From: a virus
Virus record (IMG/VR): IMGVR_UViG_3300008266_000889
Span: 1 to 41,585 of that record
Strand: one strand, 5' to 3'
Length of the DNA stretch: 41,585 nt
Shown here: positions 33,851-41,585 of the stretch, piece after piece
Layout: every line of letters starts with the position of its first letter
Numbering within the stretch: the first letter of the stretch is position 1
Made by a program: the position numbers and the translations under genes
The notes under the pieces: model-generated
Databases searched by the model: none
What the model was told of the DNA's origin: nothing
What the model saw: only the letters and a program-made list of their open reading frames with translations

Positions 33851-36800
33851 TTAGACATTAATATACGAGAAACCGTCCTCCCGTTTGATTTCAATTACCT
33901 TATCCACCATATCCCGAGCGGTATCCAAGTGACTGATGAGGATAAGGAAATCGAATTGTGACTTTAGGATACCCATCATTGTTCCCATCGCACTGAGGTT
34001 TTCTGGGTCAAGTGTTCCCAATCCTTCGTCAATAATCATAAAGTTCGGTTTTGGGAGATTGGATGCGTTTAACAGAGCCACCCGAATGGCGAGACTGCTG
34101 ATGAATCGTTCCATACCCGACGAGTTTTCCAACGGCCAAATACGTTCGTGGTCGTAGTTAAGCTTCCCAAGAATGTTCTTCCCATCCACTTCGAGAGAAA
34201 TGGTGAACTCGACAATCTGTGTTAAAATATTATTTATTTCAGACTCAATCGCCGGGATTGCCCGTGACATCAGTTCGTATGGTACCCCGTCACGACCCAC
34301 GGCTTCCATATAATACTTGTAGGCTTCGTAAGTATCTTCAAGTTCTTCTGCTTCCTTGATTTGGTTAAGGATATCAGTCTTAGTAGCCTCTAATACCTTA
34401 ATTTCACCGTGAAGTTCCCGAAGTTGCTTCTCCAACTTGTCCATCGTCTTTTTGTTGACACTAATATCGTATTCAACGTGACTGATATGTTCGTCAACCG
34501 TCTTGTTGTGCTTGATGTTTTCTTCGTTCACCTTATGTAATTCAATGTCCTTCTCAATCTGTTCCCGATTACGGTCACACTTTTCAATACTGGTAATCAA
34601 CTTCTGAATATCCAGTTCTAATCCACTTGCCTTCTTCTGGAGTTGTTGGACTTCACTCTGTATCTTCTCGTAGTATGCACAGAGATTAACCTTATCGACC
34701 AACGGTTCCATCTGCTGTTTGATTTCGTTTACTGCATCTTCTTGTTTAGTCTGAAGTTCATACAAGTCAACAAGTTCGTGAGTGACAGACTCCATATCTT
34801 CAATGATAGACTTGTTGTTTTCTACGCAGACATTACAATCTGGATTATACTTGTAACTTTCCAACTTGGTCTTGAACTTTTCCTTCTCCGTTACCTTTGA
34901 TGTAGTCAGCTTTAATGCGGCAGTCCCCTTATTGAATAAAGCAGACAATCTGTTATATTCTTCTACCGATTGACGAAGTTCTGGGACGTTCGCATCCACA
35001 ACCTGCTGCGTCTTTTCGGTAATCGTTGAGTGAAGTTCTTGGAGTCTGGTTTCGGCGTCAGCTCTACTTTCGGTATGTTGCGTAATTAATTTATTAGTCT
35101 CAACCAACTTCTGTTGCAGTTTATCCAAATTTAGTTCAATATTCGGGACGGGTTTCTTTTGGGTCTGCCAATCACGAAGTTTCCCATCTAACACCTCACG
35201 TTCGCCCTTGATTTCCGTGATAGTAGTTTCTACCATTTCGTGTTGTACCTTTGCATTTTCTAACTTGGTTTGGGTATCCGATAGGGTTTGGTCGAAATCA
35301 ATCTTCTTAAACTTTTTGAGTGCACCAGAGATTTCCTTACTCTCCTCGTTTGCGGTATCAAATAACTTATCAAAGATATTCAATCCCATAAATTGGATAA
35401 GTAAGTCCTTCCGTTCCGAATGTGACTTGTCAATGAATAGGGCGTTTGCCGTCTGACTACTCAACGTGGTCAATACGAAGTCCTCATAACTGCCTACATA
35501 GTTACGGATATTGGCGTTTGTATCCCGGCGGTCTTCACCGTTCAACGAAGTATGCGTTCCATCAGAATGTTCCTTCCAGAACGAAACGTCCACCTTGACA
35601 TCGCCTGTCTTTTTCCGTGTACCTGTTCGACGGATGAAATAAGTTTCTTGGTCAATCTCAAACTTCAACTCACATTCAAACGTATCTTTCCGATTGTTCA
35701 TAATATGGTCACCGCGGAACGCACGAGGAGTCTTGTCGTAGAGACAGAAGATAAGAGCATCCATCGATGAACTCTTCCCAGATGCATTCTGAGCAAAGAT
35801 ACCGTGAATCCCATGCATATTCTCAAAATCAATCTCGTTATTCTCACCATACGAGAACATATTGGAGAACGTGAACTTCAACGGACGCCAATGGATATTT
35901 CGTGAGTGGTCCTCATGACTTATTTGGGCGTTCAACTTATTGTTGACGGATACAACCTTTTTCATCAATTCATCATCAACGGTTTCGTGATTCCGTTCAA
36001 TCCAATCTTGAATCAACGAATTCTGCGTGTTCACATTAGTTACATCGGTCGTGATATGCGTTCCTTTACGATACGACGGGGATGAATTATTGAACCGATT
36101 CTTGTTGATGCTCAATTCAATCACATTGTAACGCTTCCGAAGTGCCGCTGTCGTTTTCTTAATGAGTGATGTATCAGCGTTTCCCGTGAACAACCGAAGT
36201 CGGACATTCTTCGGCATATCGATTGGAAAGTTAATCTTACCTTCGACTAACTCCAGTGTGTAATATCCATATGCGTTCGGAAGTTCCTTAAATACGTGTG
36301 TACACTCTTCAACATTCCAGAGACACCAGCCGTGACCAGTAACCGTTTCTCCGTGGTTCTGTTGGATAAGCGACGATGAGTACACGATGACGGGATTACT
36401 TTCCTGCAATACTTGATACTTGTGAATATCACCAAGAAGTACGGCGTCATATCCCTCGAATGTGGTCACATCTACGTGACGATTGGTGATGACGTACTTG
36501 ACATCGGTTTGTGCGCCGTGAACTGGTCCGTGGTATAATGCAATCTTTCGTACATTCTTACGACAATCTTCGACAACCGGCCATTGGTCACGGTCATCTA
36601 ATATAGAAAATACTGCGAAATCTACGTCAGCAACTTGGTAGATATCGGAGTGTTTGAAGTAATGGAGATTCGGATGGTTCAGATTCTTAATAATCGGCGT
36701 CAAACTATCCAACCGATTCATATTGGACAGATTGAGGTCGTGATTGCCTGCGATGATGAAAGTTGGAGCAATGTCCGCAAGATTACGGAGAAATTCTGAC

Positions 36801-37015
36801 GCGAGTTCCACCATCTCTGGACTCATATCCGTCTTAGCATGAAGTATATCACCAGCAACAAGGATAACCCCGTCAGTTAAATCTGTCTGACGGAGTTGCT
36901 GGTAGAATGTATTAAATGCTTCCCGATATTCTTCGTGACGCTTGAAAAGACGGATGTGAATATCTGCGGTATGTGCGATTGTTCGTAACTTCTTAAATGG
37001 TACGTCAATTCTCAT
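33851..37015 (-). CDS. gp47-gp46: Fused Mre11-like (gp47) and Rad50-like (gp46) recombination nuclease
   Basis: One 1054-residue chain holding what T4 makes as two proteins (339 + 560 aa). Residues 1-~375 are the SbcD/Mre11 phosphoesterase: HTADIH (Asp18, His20), AGDILH (Asp56), AGNHD (89-93), YHGPVHG (His162) and GDIH (195-198). Residues ~378-1054 are the SbcC/Rad50 ATPase: Walker A GIFAQNASGKSS (405-416), long coiled-coil arms, a CNVC zinc hook (727-730), signature SSGMERF (965-971), Walker B NFMIIDE (991-997) and D-loop GTLD. It resects double-strand ends for recombination-dependent replication. There is no internal stop or restart site. It overlaps the primase stop (ATGA). Confidence 0.95.
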   Translation of the reverse strand: MRIDVPFKKLRTIAHTADIHIRLFKRHEEYREAFNTFYQQLRQTDLTDGVILVAGDILHAKTDMSPEMVELASEFLRNLADIAPTFIIAGNHDLNLSNMNRLDSLTPIIKNLNHPNLHYFKHSDIYQVADVDFAVFSILDDRDQWPVVEDCRKNVRKIALYHGPVHGAQTDVKYVITNRHVDVTTFEGYDAVLLGDIHKYQVLQESNPVIVYSSSLIQQNHGETVTGHGWCLWNVEECTHVFKELPNAYGYYTLELVEGKINFPIDMPKNVRLRLFTGNADTSLIKKTTAALRKRYNVIELSINKNRFNNSSPSYRKGTHITTDVTNVNTQNSLIQDWIERNHETVDDELMKKVVSVNNKLNAQISHEDHSRNIHWRPLKFTFSNMFSYGENNEIDFENMHGIHGIFAQNASGKSSSMDALIFCLYDKTPRAFRGDHIMNNRKDTFECELKFEIDQETYFIRRTGTRKKTGDVKVDVSFWKEHSDGTHTSLNGEDRRDTNANIRNYVGSYEDFVLTTLSSQTANALFIDKSHSERKDLLIQFMGLNIFDKLFDTANEESKEISGALKKFKKIDFDQTLSDTQTKLENAKVQHEMVETTITEIKGEREVLDGKLRDWQTQKKPVPNIELNLDKLQQKLVETNKLITQHTESRADAETRLQELHSTITEKTQQVVDANVPELRQSVEEYNRLSALFNKGTAALKLTTSKVTEKEKFKTKLESYKYNPDCNVCVENNKSIIEDMESVTHELVDLYELQTKQEDAVNEIKQQMEPLVDKVNLCAYYEKIQSEVQQLQKKASGLELDIQKLITSIEKCDRNREQIEKDIELHKVNEENIKHNKTVDEHISHVEYDISVNKKTMDKLEKQLRELHGEIKVLEATKTDILNQIKEAEELEDTYEAYKYYMEAVGRDGVPYELMSRAIPAIESEINNILTQIVEFTISLEVDGKNILGKLNYDHERIWPLENSSGMERFISSLAIRVALLNASNLPKPNFMIIDEGLGTLDPENLSAMGTMMGILKSQFDFLILISHLDTARDMVDKVIEIKREDGFSYINV

Positions 37016-37923
37016 ATATTCTGTAACCTGCCACCAATATAGTCTTTAAATGTTGTTGCAGACCCACGTTCGATGCATTCCCACGTATCCTTGAAACCTA
37101 ACTCCGAAGGGTCTTTCTTGTCAAGGTTTACCAGCCTTACATTCATCTCATATGTATTTAACGTTTGTTCGATTTCACGTGCATCGTTTAATGCATCATC
37201 ATCCAGTACGACATAGACATCTTTGACTTTGTTCTTCACCATTTGCTTCAATAGCTTTTTAGGTACGAACTTACCCAAAAGTGGCACGGCGTTTCGACGA
37301 ATGGCGATAGCATCGAACACACCTTCACACAGCACCAACGGCATCTTCCAATTAATTTGATTCTCGAACATCACCACATTTTTTGAGACAGGTGGGTTCT
37401 TATATTTCATCCCGCCATCATAGAAACTGCGGGCGATAAAATAATTTAGCTTGTTATTTGTATCGTACGACGGGATAATAATACGATTCGCATACGGACC
37501 ATCAACTGTGTATCCCATCTGATATCTGATAATATCGTATCCCGTAATTCCTCTGTTCTTCATATACCGAACAGCGTGCTTATAGTGAAGATTTTTTGAT
37601 GGAATCCACAATGGCTTGAAACCAGGCGGGAGATAAAGGTCAGTAACTTCGTCCGCTGTTTCTACATAGTTCCGTACTTGGTCATCGGACAGAAGCGACT
37701 TTAGCTCCTTCATTTGGGAAGGAGATACATCCAGTCTCTTAAATAGTGTTATTAAAGAACGTCCTTTAGCCCCACAATGCCAACAATGAAAAACATTTTT
37801 TAACAAATTGACAGCGAATTTTCTCTTATGATTATGGCAAAAAGGACATTGGAAATAGTGCTCACCATTTCCAAACTGTTTAAAATCACCTAATATTTGC
37901 GACAAAAGAGAGATTAGATTCAT
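37012..37923 (-). CDS. gp61: DnaG/gp61-like DNA primase
   Basis: Makes RNA primers for lagging-strand synthesis with the gp41-type helicase. 303 residues (T4 gp61 342). There is an N-terminal zinc-binding domain with CPFC (26-29) and CWHC (47-50) around a KRKFAVNLLKNVFH beta pair. The catalytic TOPRIM part has LVLCEGVFDAIAI (Glu200, Asp204) and VYVVLDDDALNDA (Asp241-243). Start ATG 37923 lies in the loop of a long hairpin (see the separate entry), with the only purine-rich site (GAGAGG, ~13 nt upstream) inside the stem. Its stop overlaps the gp46/47 start, so primase and nuclease are translationally coupled. Confidence 0.93.
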   Translation of the reverse strand: MNLISLLSQILGDFKQFGNGEHYFQCPFCHNHKRKFAVNLLKNVFHCWHCGAKGRSLITLFKRLDVSPSQMKELKSLLSDDQVRNYVETADEVTDLYLPPGFKPLWIPSKNLHYKHAVRYMKNRGITGYDIIRYQMGYTVDGPYANRIIIPSYDTNNKLNYFIARSFYDGGMKYKNPPVSKNVVMFENQINWKMPLVLCEGVFDAIAIRRNAVPLLGKFVPKKLLKQMVKNKVKDVYVVLDDDALNDAREIEQTLNTYEMNVRLVNLDKKDPSELGFKDTWECIERGSATTFKDYIGGRLQNI

Positions 37924-37944
37924 AATAGAAATCTAACCTCTCTT
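37906..37944 (-). promoter_or_regulatory. Hairpin enclosing the primase start codon
   Basis: Arms 37944-37930 and 37920-37906 pair over 15 positions with a single A-C mismatch. The 9-nt loop holds the ATG at 37923-37921. The Shine-Dalgarno-like GAGAGG is in the 5' arm and codons 2-6 of the primase form the 3' arm. TTTT follows, so it could also act as an intrinsic terminator for the gene at 37965. Translational control, termination, or both, are inferred; the structure itself is plain from the sequence. Confidence 0.7.
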
Positions 37945-37964
37945 CTATAAATTGTCAAGTTTTC

Positions 37965-38315
37965 TTATTCAACTTCTTTTTTATTAACCAGTTGAAAGAA
38001 GTGCTCTGCGGGAATAACCACGTACACTGGTGTATTATTTCTCTTAAAGAAGAGAACGGGAGTCGTTCCTTCTTTCGTATTCCCTTCTGCTTGTTCCAGA
38101 GAAGCCCAGATGTTCATCTTTTCTTGGTTCTTACATTCTGGAGAGTAGGGAAATACCTTCCGCGCCGCAGGTGACAACTTAATATCTGTTCCACTATCAC
38201 CCATCAAGGTTGAAACCACATCATCTGGTTCCAATTGTGTGAAGTTTTCTAAAATCATATCTCGTACTGCGTTTTGTAACCGCTTACCTTTATTTTTTGC
38301 ACTACGTGGTTTCAT
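37965..38315 (-). CDS. PD-(D/E)XK-like nuclease / resolvase-type protein, 116 aa
   Basis: Starts at ATG 38315. The core reads GDSGTDIKLSPAARKVFP, then SPECKNQEKMNIWASLEQA, then TPVLFFKRNNTPVYVVIP. This fits the small PD-(D/E)XK fold: Asp44 (GTD), Glu60-x-Lys62 (ECK) and a following hydrophobic strand, with a Gln helix as in VRR-NUC/Holliday-resolvase-like phage proteins. The N-terminus is basic (KPRSAKNKGKRLQ). It lies just upstream of primase and gp46/47, which supports a DNA repair or recombination role. The exact substrate is unknown. Confidence 0.78.
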   Translation of the reverse strand: MKPRSAKNKGKRLQNAVRDMILENFTQLEPDDVVSTLMGDSGTDIKLSPAARKVFPYSPECKNQEKMNIWASLEQAEGNTKEGTTPVLFFKRNNTPVYVVIPAEHFFQLVNKKEVE

Positions 38316-38332
38316 CGTAACCTCTTATAACA

Positions 38333-38707
38333 TTAACTGTTTGTATTATATAATGCGCCTGGTGTGTTTCTAATTTCGTTTGAAGTTGCGTATTTAGTAG
38401 AATCGGTTCCTTGTGCGTTGTATAAGTGTACTACTTTAGACTTAAATGTTTTTAACGGACTGTTAATTAAAGTACTATAATATTTGAATGCCGAGGTAGT
38501 GTTGAATGTTCCATTAGTTGCATCATCAGCTGCCGCTTGTGTAACCGTCTTGTTGTGTGGGTCACGATTTCTAACTTCTGATTGATACGTGTTTGGTAAA
38601 AAGTCTACCGCAACTTTACCTTCGGTTTGTTCTCTAGGTGTTTTATTGGTACCTAAAGTATTTCCGTTTTTAAAATTCCAATTGTTGTATAAGTCTAGTA
38701 ATGACAT
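38333..38707 (-). CDS. Small polar phage protein of unknown function, 124 aa
   Basis: Starts at ATG 38707 (MSLLDLYNNWNFKNGN). It is rich in Asn, Thr and Lys, with no hydrophobic segment and no recognised motif. The layout (short N-terminal helix, a PREQTEGKVAVDFLPNTY stretch, NAQGTDSTKYATSNEIRNTPGALY end) suggests an extended virion or baseplate-associated protein. It is 8 bp downstream of a probable baseplate or fibre protein and is the last gene of that unit before the DNA-metabolism genes. Confidence 0.72.
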   Translation of the reverse strand: MSLLDLYNNWNFKNGNTLGTNKTPREQTEGKVAVDFLPNTYQSEVRNRDPHNKTVTQAAADDATNGTFNTTSAFKYYSTLINSPLKTFKSKVVHLYNAQGTDSTKYATSNEIRNTPGALYNTNS

Positions 38708-38715
38708 AAAAATCC

Positions 38716-39537
38716 TCAGGTATCAAATTTAACAACAAACGTTTGCGTGCTGTAATCTGTGCGTTGGATTGGGTTCGACAGTTTAGCTACCGCCACCAAT
38801 TCATGGTCTTGATTATATAACCCGATTGAAGTGATATATGGATATAAACTTTGGGAAGCCATCAATACTAACGGTGTTTCGGTTGACCCAGTAATCATCT
38901 TTTTTGTGGCAGATGGATTATATACCGAGTATAGAAAGTCTGTTGGGTTTAGCTTAACTTTAACAGAATGTTCAAACAATTTTACCGAGGATGTGAACTG
39001 TATGTTTACGTTGGTTCCGCTGACGATACACATTCCACCACTTGTAATTTCACCCGAGACTCCGGTGAGTGGCTTAATAACTGCTATACCTTTATCGTAA
39101 AAGATTCTGCCGATATTATATCCAACACCCGACTGTGATATAAATATATTTCCAGTAGAATCATCATATGATGACGATGTACCAATAGAAATAGTAAATG
39201 TACCAGGTTTTATTTCTTCTCCAACAAGGTCTTGTGTTGCACTTACTACAAACACCGACCCCGATGGTGAGTACGAAGAAGATTGAATTCCATATGATGT
39301 ATATGGAATCGGTGAGTAAAACGATTGAACTATAGAATCATATAATTCATGCTCATCGTTTTGTACACGTAACCCGCTTCCAGTTACATACTGCTTACCA
39401 AATAGAACTTTTACATCAATAGAGTTTGATGTAGACCCGGAAACATACGTGTAGCTATGTTGGGCATATGTTCGAAATGGTGTTACAGTGTACTCAGTAG
39501 GAGCAAGAGACTTAAACGCAGTAACAGGAAGAGTCAT
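38716..39537 (-). CDS. Virion protein sharing a C-terminal domain with the 353-aa neighbour, 273 aa
   Basis: Starts at ATG 39537. It is beta-rich and Ser/Tyr/Val-rich. The last ~50 residues (YPYITSIGLYNQDHELVAVAKLSNPIQ...FVVKFDT) match the end of the 353-aa protein at 39560-40621 (YPTTIGLYNDANELLAVAKLSRPIQ...IRVRLDY). This domain recurs in structural proteins of large T4-like phages. It is probably a baseplate or tail-periphery protein. It is 22 bp downstream of its paralogue. Confidence 0.8.
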   Translation of the reverse strand: MTLPVTAFKSLAPTEYTVTPFRTYAQHSYTYVSGSTSNSIDVKVLFGKQYVTGSGLRVQNDEHELYDSIVQSFYSPIPYTSYGIQSSSYSPSGSVFVVSATQDLVGEEIKPGTFTISIGTSSSYDDSTGNIFISQSGVGYNIGRIFYDKGIAVIKPLTGVSGEITSGGMCIVSGTNVNIQFTSSVKLFEHSVKVKLNPTDFLYSVYNPSATKKMITGSTETPLVLMASQSLYPYITSIGLYNQDHELVAVAKLSNPIQRTDYSTQTFVVKFDT

Positions 39538-39559
39538 AATTGTCCACCCGAAAAGCGGT

Positions 39560-40621
39560 TTAGTAGTCTAAGCGAACGCGAATCAATGCTTCTTTATCTG
39601 TACTCTTTTGGATTGGTCTACTGAGTTTTGCTACTGCCAATAATTCATTTGCGTCATTGTATAGTCCAATTGTGGTTGGATATGTAATTGGATTATTATT
39701 AAGGAACGGTGTGAGTGGCGTTTGTGGATTTGACCCACTATAGTATGTTGGATTATTGGAGTAGTTATAGTTTCCGTTCTTCAAACGTATGAAGTAGTTA
39801 TTTGATGTAATCTTTTCTGCGGAACGTGCGATGAATGGTGAGCCCGCTGCCATAGAAGAAGAAATTGAACGAACTAAACCTTCGTGTTGGTACTGATAAG
39901 TAGTAATACCACTACCCGTATATGGCGCAAATGGGCGAGAGGTAGAGGTTCTAATGTTGTTTGAAGGAGTAATAAACCCAACCGACGAACTGACCACGGA
40001 AGGACGTAGTACGATAACACCGTAGTCTGGGAACACTAATCCATATACTGTACTGTCACTCGTTGCAATCCCCGCATCAAGTGTACCAGAGCGAATATTG
40101 TACACATTGTTTGCAACAAGGTTTCCAACAACAGCGGTTCCAAGACCACTATCGTCAATAAAGGTACGGATGCCGCGTGATCCCGACAATCCTAATTGCC
40201 AGTTGCCTGGGTCAATTGCTTGCTTCAAACGTGAACGTTGTACGTTGATGACGTAAATATCTTCCGAATCTACTTCGTTAAATGAGAATAAGGAAACGTC
40301 TTTACTCAACAAAATATTACGATACTGAGCGTACGTAACTTGTGTAGGCAATGTTGATGTATTTAATGAAGTAAGCGGAGGAGAACCCGCTCCACTTACG
40401 TGTCCGTATGCTACAGAGAATTGAATGTCAGACGAAGTGGTATCTACCCCGTTATAGAGGTCATAATAAAACTCACCAGAATTTGCAAATTGTACACTTG
40501 AAGTGTATATTGCTGAAAGACTTCCCGTGTCTCCTGACCACATCCCCGTAGTTACTTCATTACTACGTAATGATGTTATGTCACTGCCGGTATCTAAGGT
40601 TGTAAAAATACTATATGGCAT
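39560..40621 (-). CDS. Virion protein with shared IGLYN..ELLAVAKLS domain, 353 aa
   Basis: Starts at ATG 40621, 12 nt after the preceding stop. Beta-rich, with DIYVINVQRSRLKQAIDPGNWQLGLSG in the middle, a GLVFPDYGVIVLRP strand pair, and the C-terminal IGLYNDANELLAVAKLSRPIQKS domain shared with the 273-aa neighbour. The DxYVINVxRxRLK...DPGNW pattern is found in structural proteins of large phages. Probably baseplate or tail; function unknown. Confidence 0.8.
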   Translation of the reverse strand: MPYSIFTTLDTGSDITSLRSNEVTTGMWSGDTGSLSAIYTSSVQFANSGEFYYDLYNGVDTTSSDIQFSVAYGHVSGAGSPPLTSLNTSTLPTQVTYAQYRNILLSKDVSLFSFNEVDSEDIYVINVQRSRLKQAIDPGNWQLGLSGSRGIRTFIDDSGLGTAVVGNLVANNVYNIRSGTLDAGIATSDSTVYGLVFPDYGVIVLRPSVVSSSVGFITPSNNIRTSTSRPFAPYTGSGITTYQYQHEGLVRSISSSMAAGSPFIARSAEKITSNNYFIRLKNGNYNYSNNPTYYSGSNPQTPLTPFLNNNPITYPTTIGLYNDANELLAVAKLSRPIQKSTDKEALIRVRLDY

Positions 40622-40633
40622 GTGATATTCCTA

Positions 40634-41290
40634 TTATGCGATTGTTAACGTAAAGTTATATACGGCACCGGATTCTGCACCAAAAATTGTAACAGAGGTT
40701 GATCCGGTCTTTGTTTTAGAACTAATCTTAAATGATAGCCCATTGGCAACGATTGACCCTCTACTATTTGCAGGAACTATTCCTGTATTCGGTGTTACTA
40801 CTTGTACTTCTGCTAATGAACTATCTGCCAAAAGAATTGTATAACTAGTCTCAGTTTTTGAAGGAGAAGTAGAGGTGTATGTAGTAATAGGTGTAACGGT
40901 AATATTGGTAGTTCCCGATGTACCGGTTCTATAAATAGTAAGTGTACCGCTTGTTGGGATTGATGTTCCTTGAATTTCAATTTGAGGAATGATTGGCGTT
41001 CCTGCAGTTTGCGATAATTCAGGTTCAGTAATCGTTACCAACTTATACCGCATGATTTGCGTTTCGTCAGGAGTTGCCTCTAATACGGGCATGTTTTCAA
41101 TAATTGCACCGTAATAGTTTGACCCTAGTGGGTGAGCGGTATTATAAAGACCGTAATCCACTTCGTCATCTGCGACTGCGAACTTGGTAATTTGGAAATT
41201 ACCCGTGCCGGTCCCTTGCGACAAGAGTTCCCGTCCACGATTGGTTAAAATAGCGTCCACGGTAATTGTGGATTTATCTAGGTATCCCAT
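40634..41290 (-). CDS. Conserved virion protein, 218 aa
   Basis: Starts at ATG 41290 with CAGGAG upstream. The N-terminal ~75 residues are strongly patterned: MGYLDKSTITVDAILTNRGRELL, GNFQITKFAVADDEVDYGLYN and a YYGAIIENMPVLEA end. This module recurs at the start of structural proteins in many T4-like and jumbo phages. The C-terminal two thirds is Thr/Ser/Gly-rich and beta-like, resembling an Ig-type domain. Probably a baseplate or tail component that assembles with the next two proteins. Confidence 0.8.
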   Translation of the reverse strand: MGYLDKSTITVDAILTNRGRELLSQGTGTGNFQITKFAVADDEVDYGLYNTAHPLGSNYYGAIIENMPVLEATPDETQIMRYKLVTITEPELSQTAGTPIIPQIEIQGTSIPTSGTLTIYRTGTSGTTNITVTPITTYTSTSPSKTETSYTILLADSSLAEVQVVTPNTGIVPANSRGSIVANGLSFKISSKTKTGSTSVTIFGAESGAVYNFTLTIA

Positions 41291-41322
41291 ATTTCTTAAT
41301 CTCCTGAGTAAGGTACATCTAC

Positions 41323-41330
41323 TATAAGTA
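41323..41330 (-). promoter_or_regulatory. TACTTATA box, candidate late promoter
   Basis: The minus strand reads TATACTTATAGTAGA, ending 32 nt before ATG 41290. Confidence 0.5.
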
Positions 41331-41353
41331 TAAAGTAATTTAATTTAAGTCAA

Positions 41354-41585
41354 TTATTTTACGTTTAACTGACCGCCGCCACCAAAGGTAATGGTGTCCA
41401 TTTGTTCTGGAATTTGGACGGTGCCGCCGCCACCAGAGGTAGTTTGTGTGGTGTTTGTGTTTACCACCACATTAAATTCACTAGAAATTGATACACTAAA
41501 TGGTGGCTTATTGTCAAACGTACTATTGGTATCTCGGCATCCTAGATAATTTCTACGCTTTAGTGCAGTATTATTGTCTCTACTG
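41354..41585 (-). CDS. C-terminal end of a virion protein (5' end beyond window)
   Basis: An open minus-strand frame enters from the right edge and ends at TAA 41356-41354; 76 codons are visible. It reads ALKRRNYLGCRDTNSTFDNKPPF, then two Gly-rich runs (TSGGGGTVQIP and TFGGGGQLNV). The LKRRNYLGC...T start pattern is known from ends of structural proteins in large phages. The Gly4 runs suggest a flexible tail. Neither start nor full length can be judged. Confidence 0.7.
   Translation of the reverse strand, partial: SRDNNTALKRRNYLGCRDTNSTFDNKPPFSVSISSEFNVVVNTNTTQTTSGGGGTVQIPEQMDTITFGGGGQLNVK

Overview
The window is part of the genome of a T4-like contractile-tailed phage (Caudoviricetes, T4 superfamily). 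It looks closer to the marine and environmental 'exo/cyano T4' groups than to coliphage T4 itself. The evidence is recognisable gp13, gp14, gp15, gp17, gp18, gp19, gp20, gp21, gp22 and gp23 homologues, a primase, a gp46/gp47 recombination nuclease, and several small proteins of types that are common in marine T4-like phages. Start sites carry clear GGAG-type Shine-Dalgarno sequences, so the host uses ordinary bacterial initiation. I cannot name the host. Every gene I support is on the minus strand, so transcription runs from high to low coordinates. No stretch longer than 300 bases lacks a gene, and I saw no tRNA, CRISPR array or insertion sequence.

Layout in transcription order, from the right edge. 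(1) 41585-38333: virion proteins of probable baseplate or tail type, including two with the same C-terminal domain. (2) 38315-33851: a DNA-metabolism island with a PD-(D/E)XK-like nuclease, a DnaG/gp61-like primase whose start codon sits in the loop of a long hairpin, and one polypeptide joining the Mre11-like gp47 and the Rad50-like gp46. (3) 33814-27938: a large virion-like protein, then a 937-residue protein that joins an HNH-like segment, a ligase-type nucleotidyltransferase and an HxGH NMN-adenylyltransferase-like domain, then a zinc-ribbon protein and a membrane-anchored coiled coil. (4) 27930-20985: large terminase gp17, nine small tightly packed genes, and portal gp20. (5) 20932-15318: the head-building cassette, with two core-region proteins, prohead protease gp21, an HExxH metalloprotein, a ribosomal protein bS21 homologue, scaffold gp22 and major capsid gp23. 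(6) 15192-9589: neck and tail genes (gp13, gp14, gp15, a small coiled coil, sheath gp18, tube gp19). (7) 9471-1: a fibre cassette of modular, repeat-rich proteins, two with collagen-like stalks and one ending in an S74 self-cleaving chaperone.

The genes work together as a late virion programme: gp20-gp23 and their helpers build and mature the head, gp17 packages DNA, gp13-gp19 make neck and tail, and the fibre genes make the host-contact apparatus. A TAYTTATA-like box lies 22-39 nt upstream of ten start codons and may be this phage's late promoter. Hairpin terminators follow several units.

The most notable points are these. Four proteins start with a peptide of the form D-[IL]-L-x-E near residues 6-11, resembling T4 capsid-targeting peptides that gp21 cuts. 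One of these four is the ligase/NMNAT-like fusion, which suggests an enzyme packed in the head and injected. The gp46/gp47 genes are fused. The 5' end of the major capsid gene is split between two frames and seems to lack a conserved segment. A bS21 homologue sits inside the head operon.
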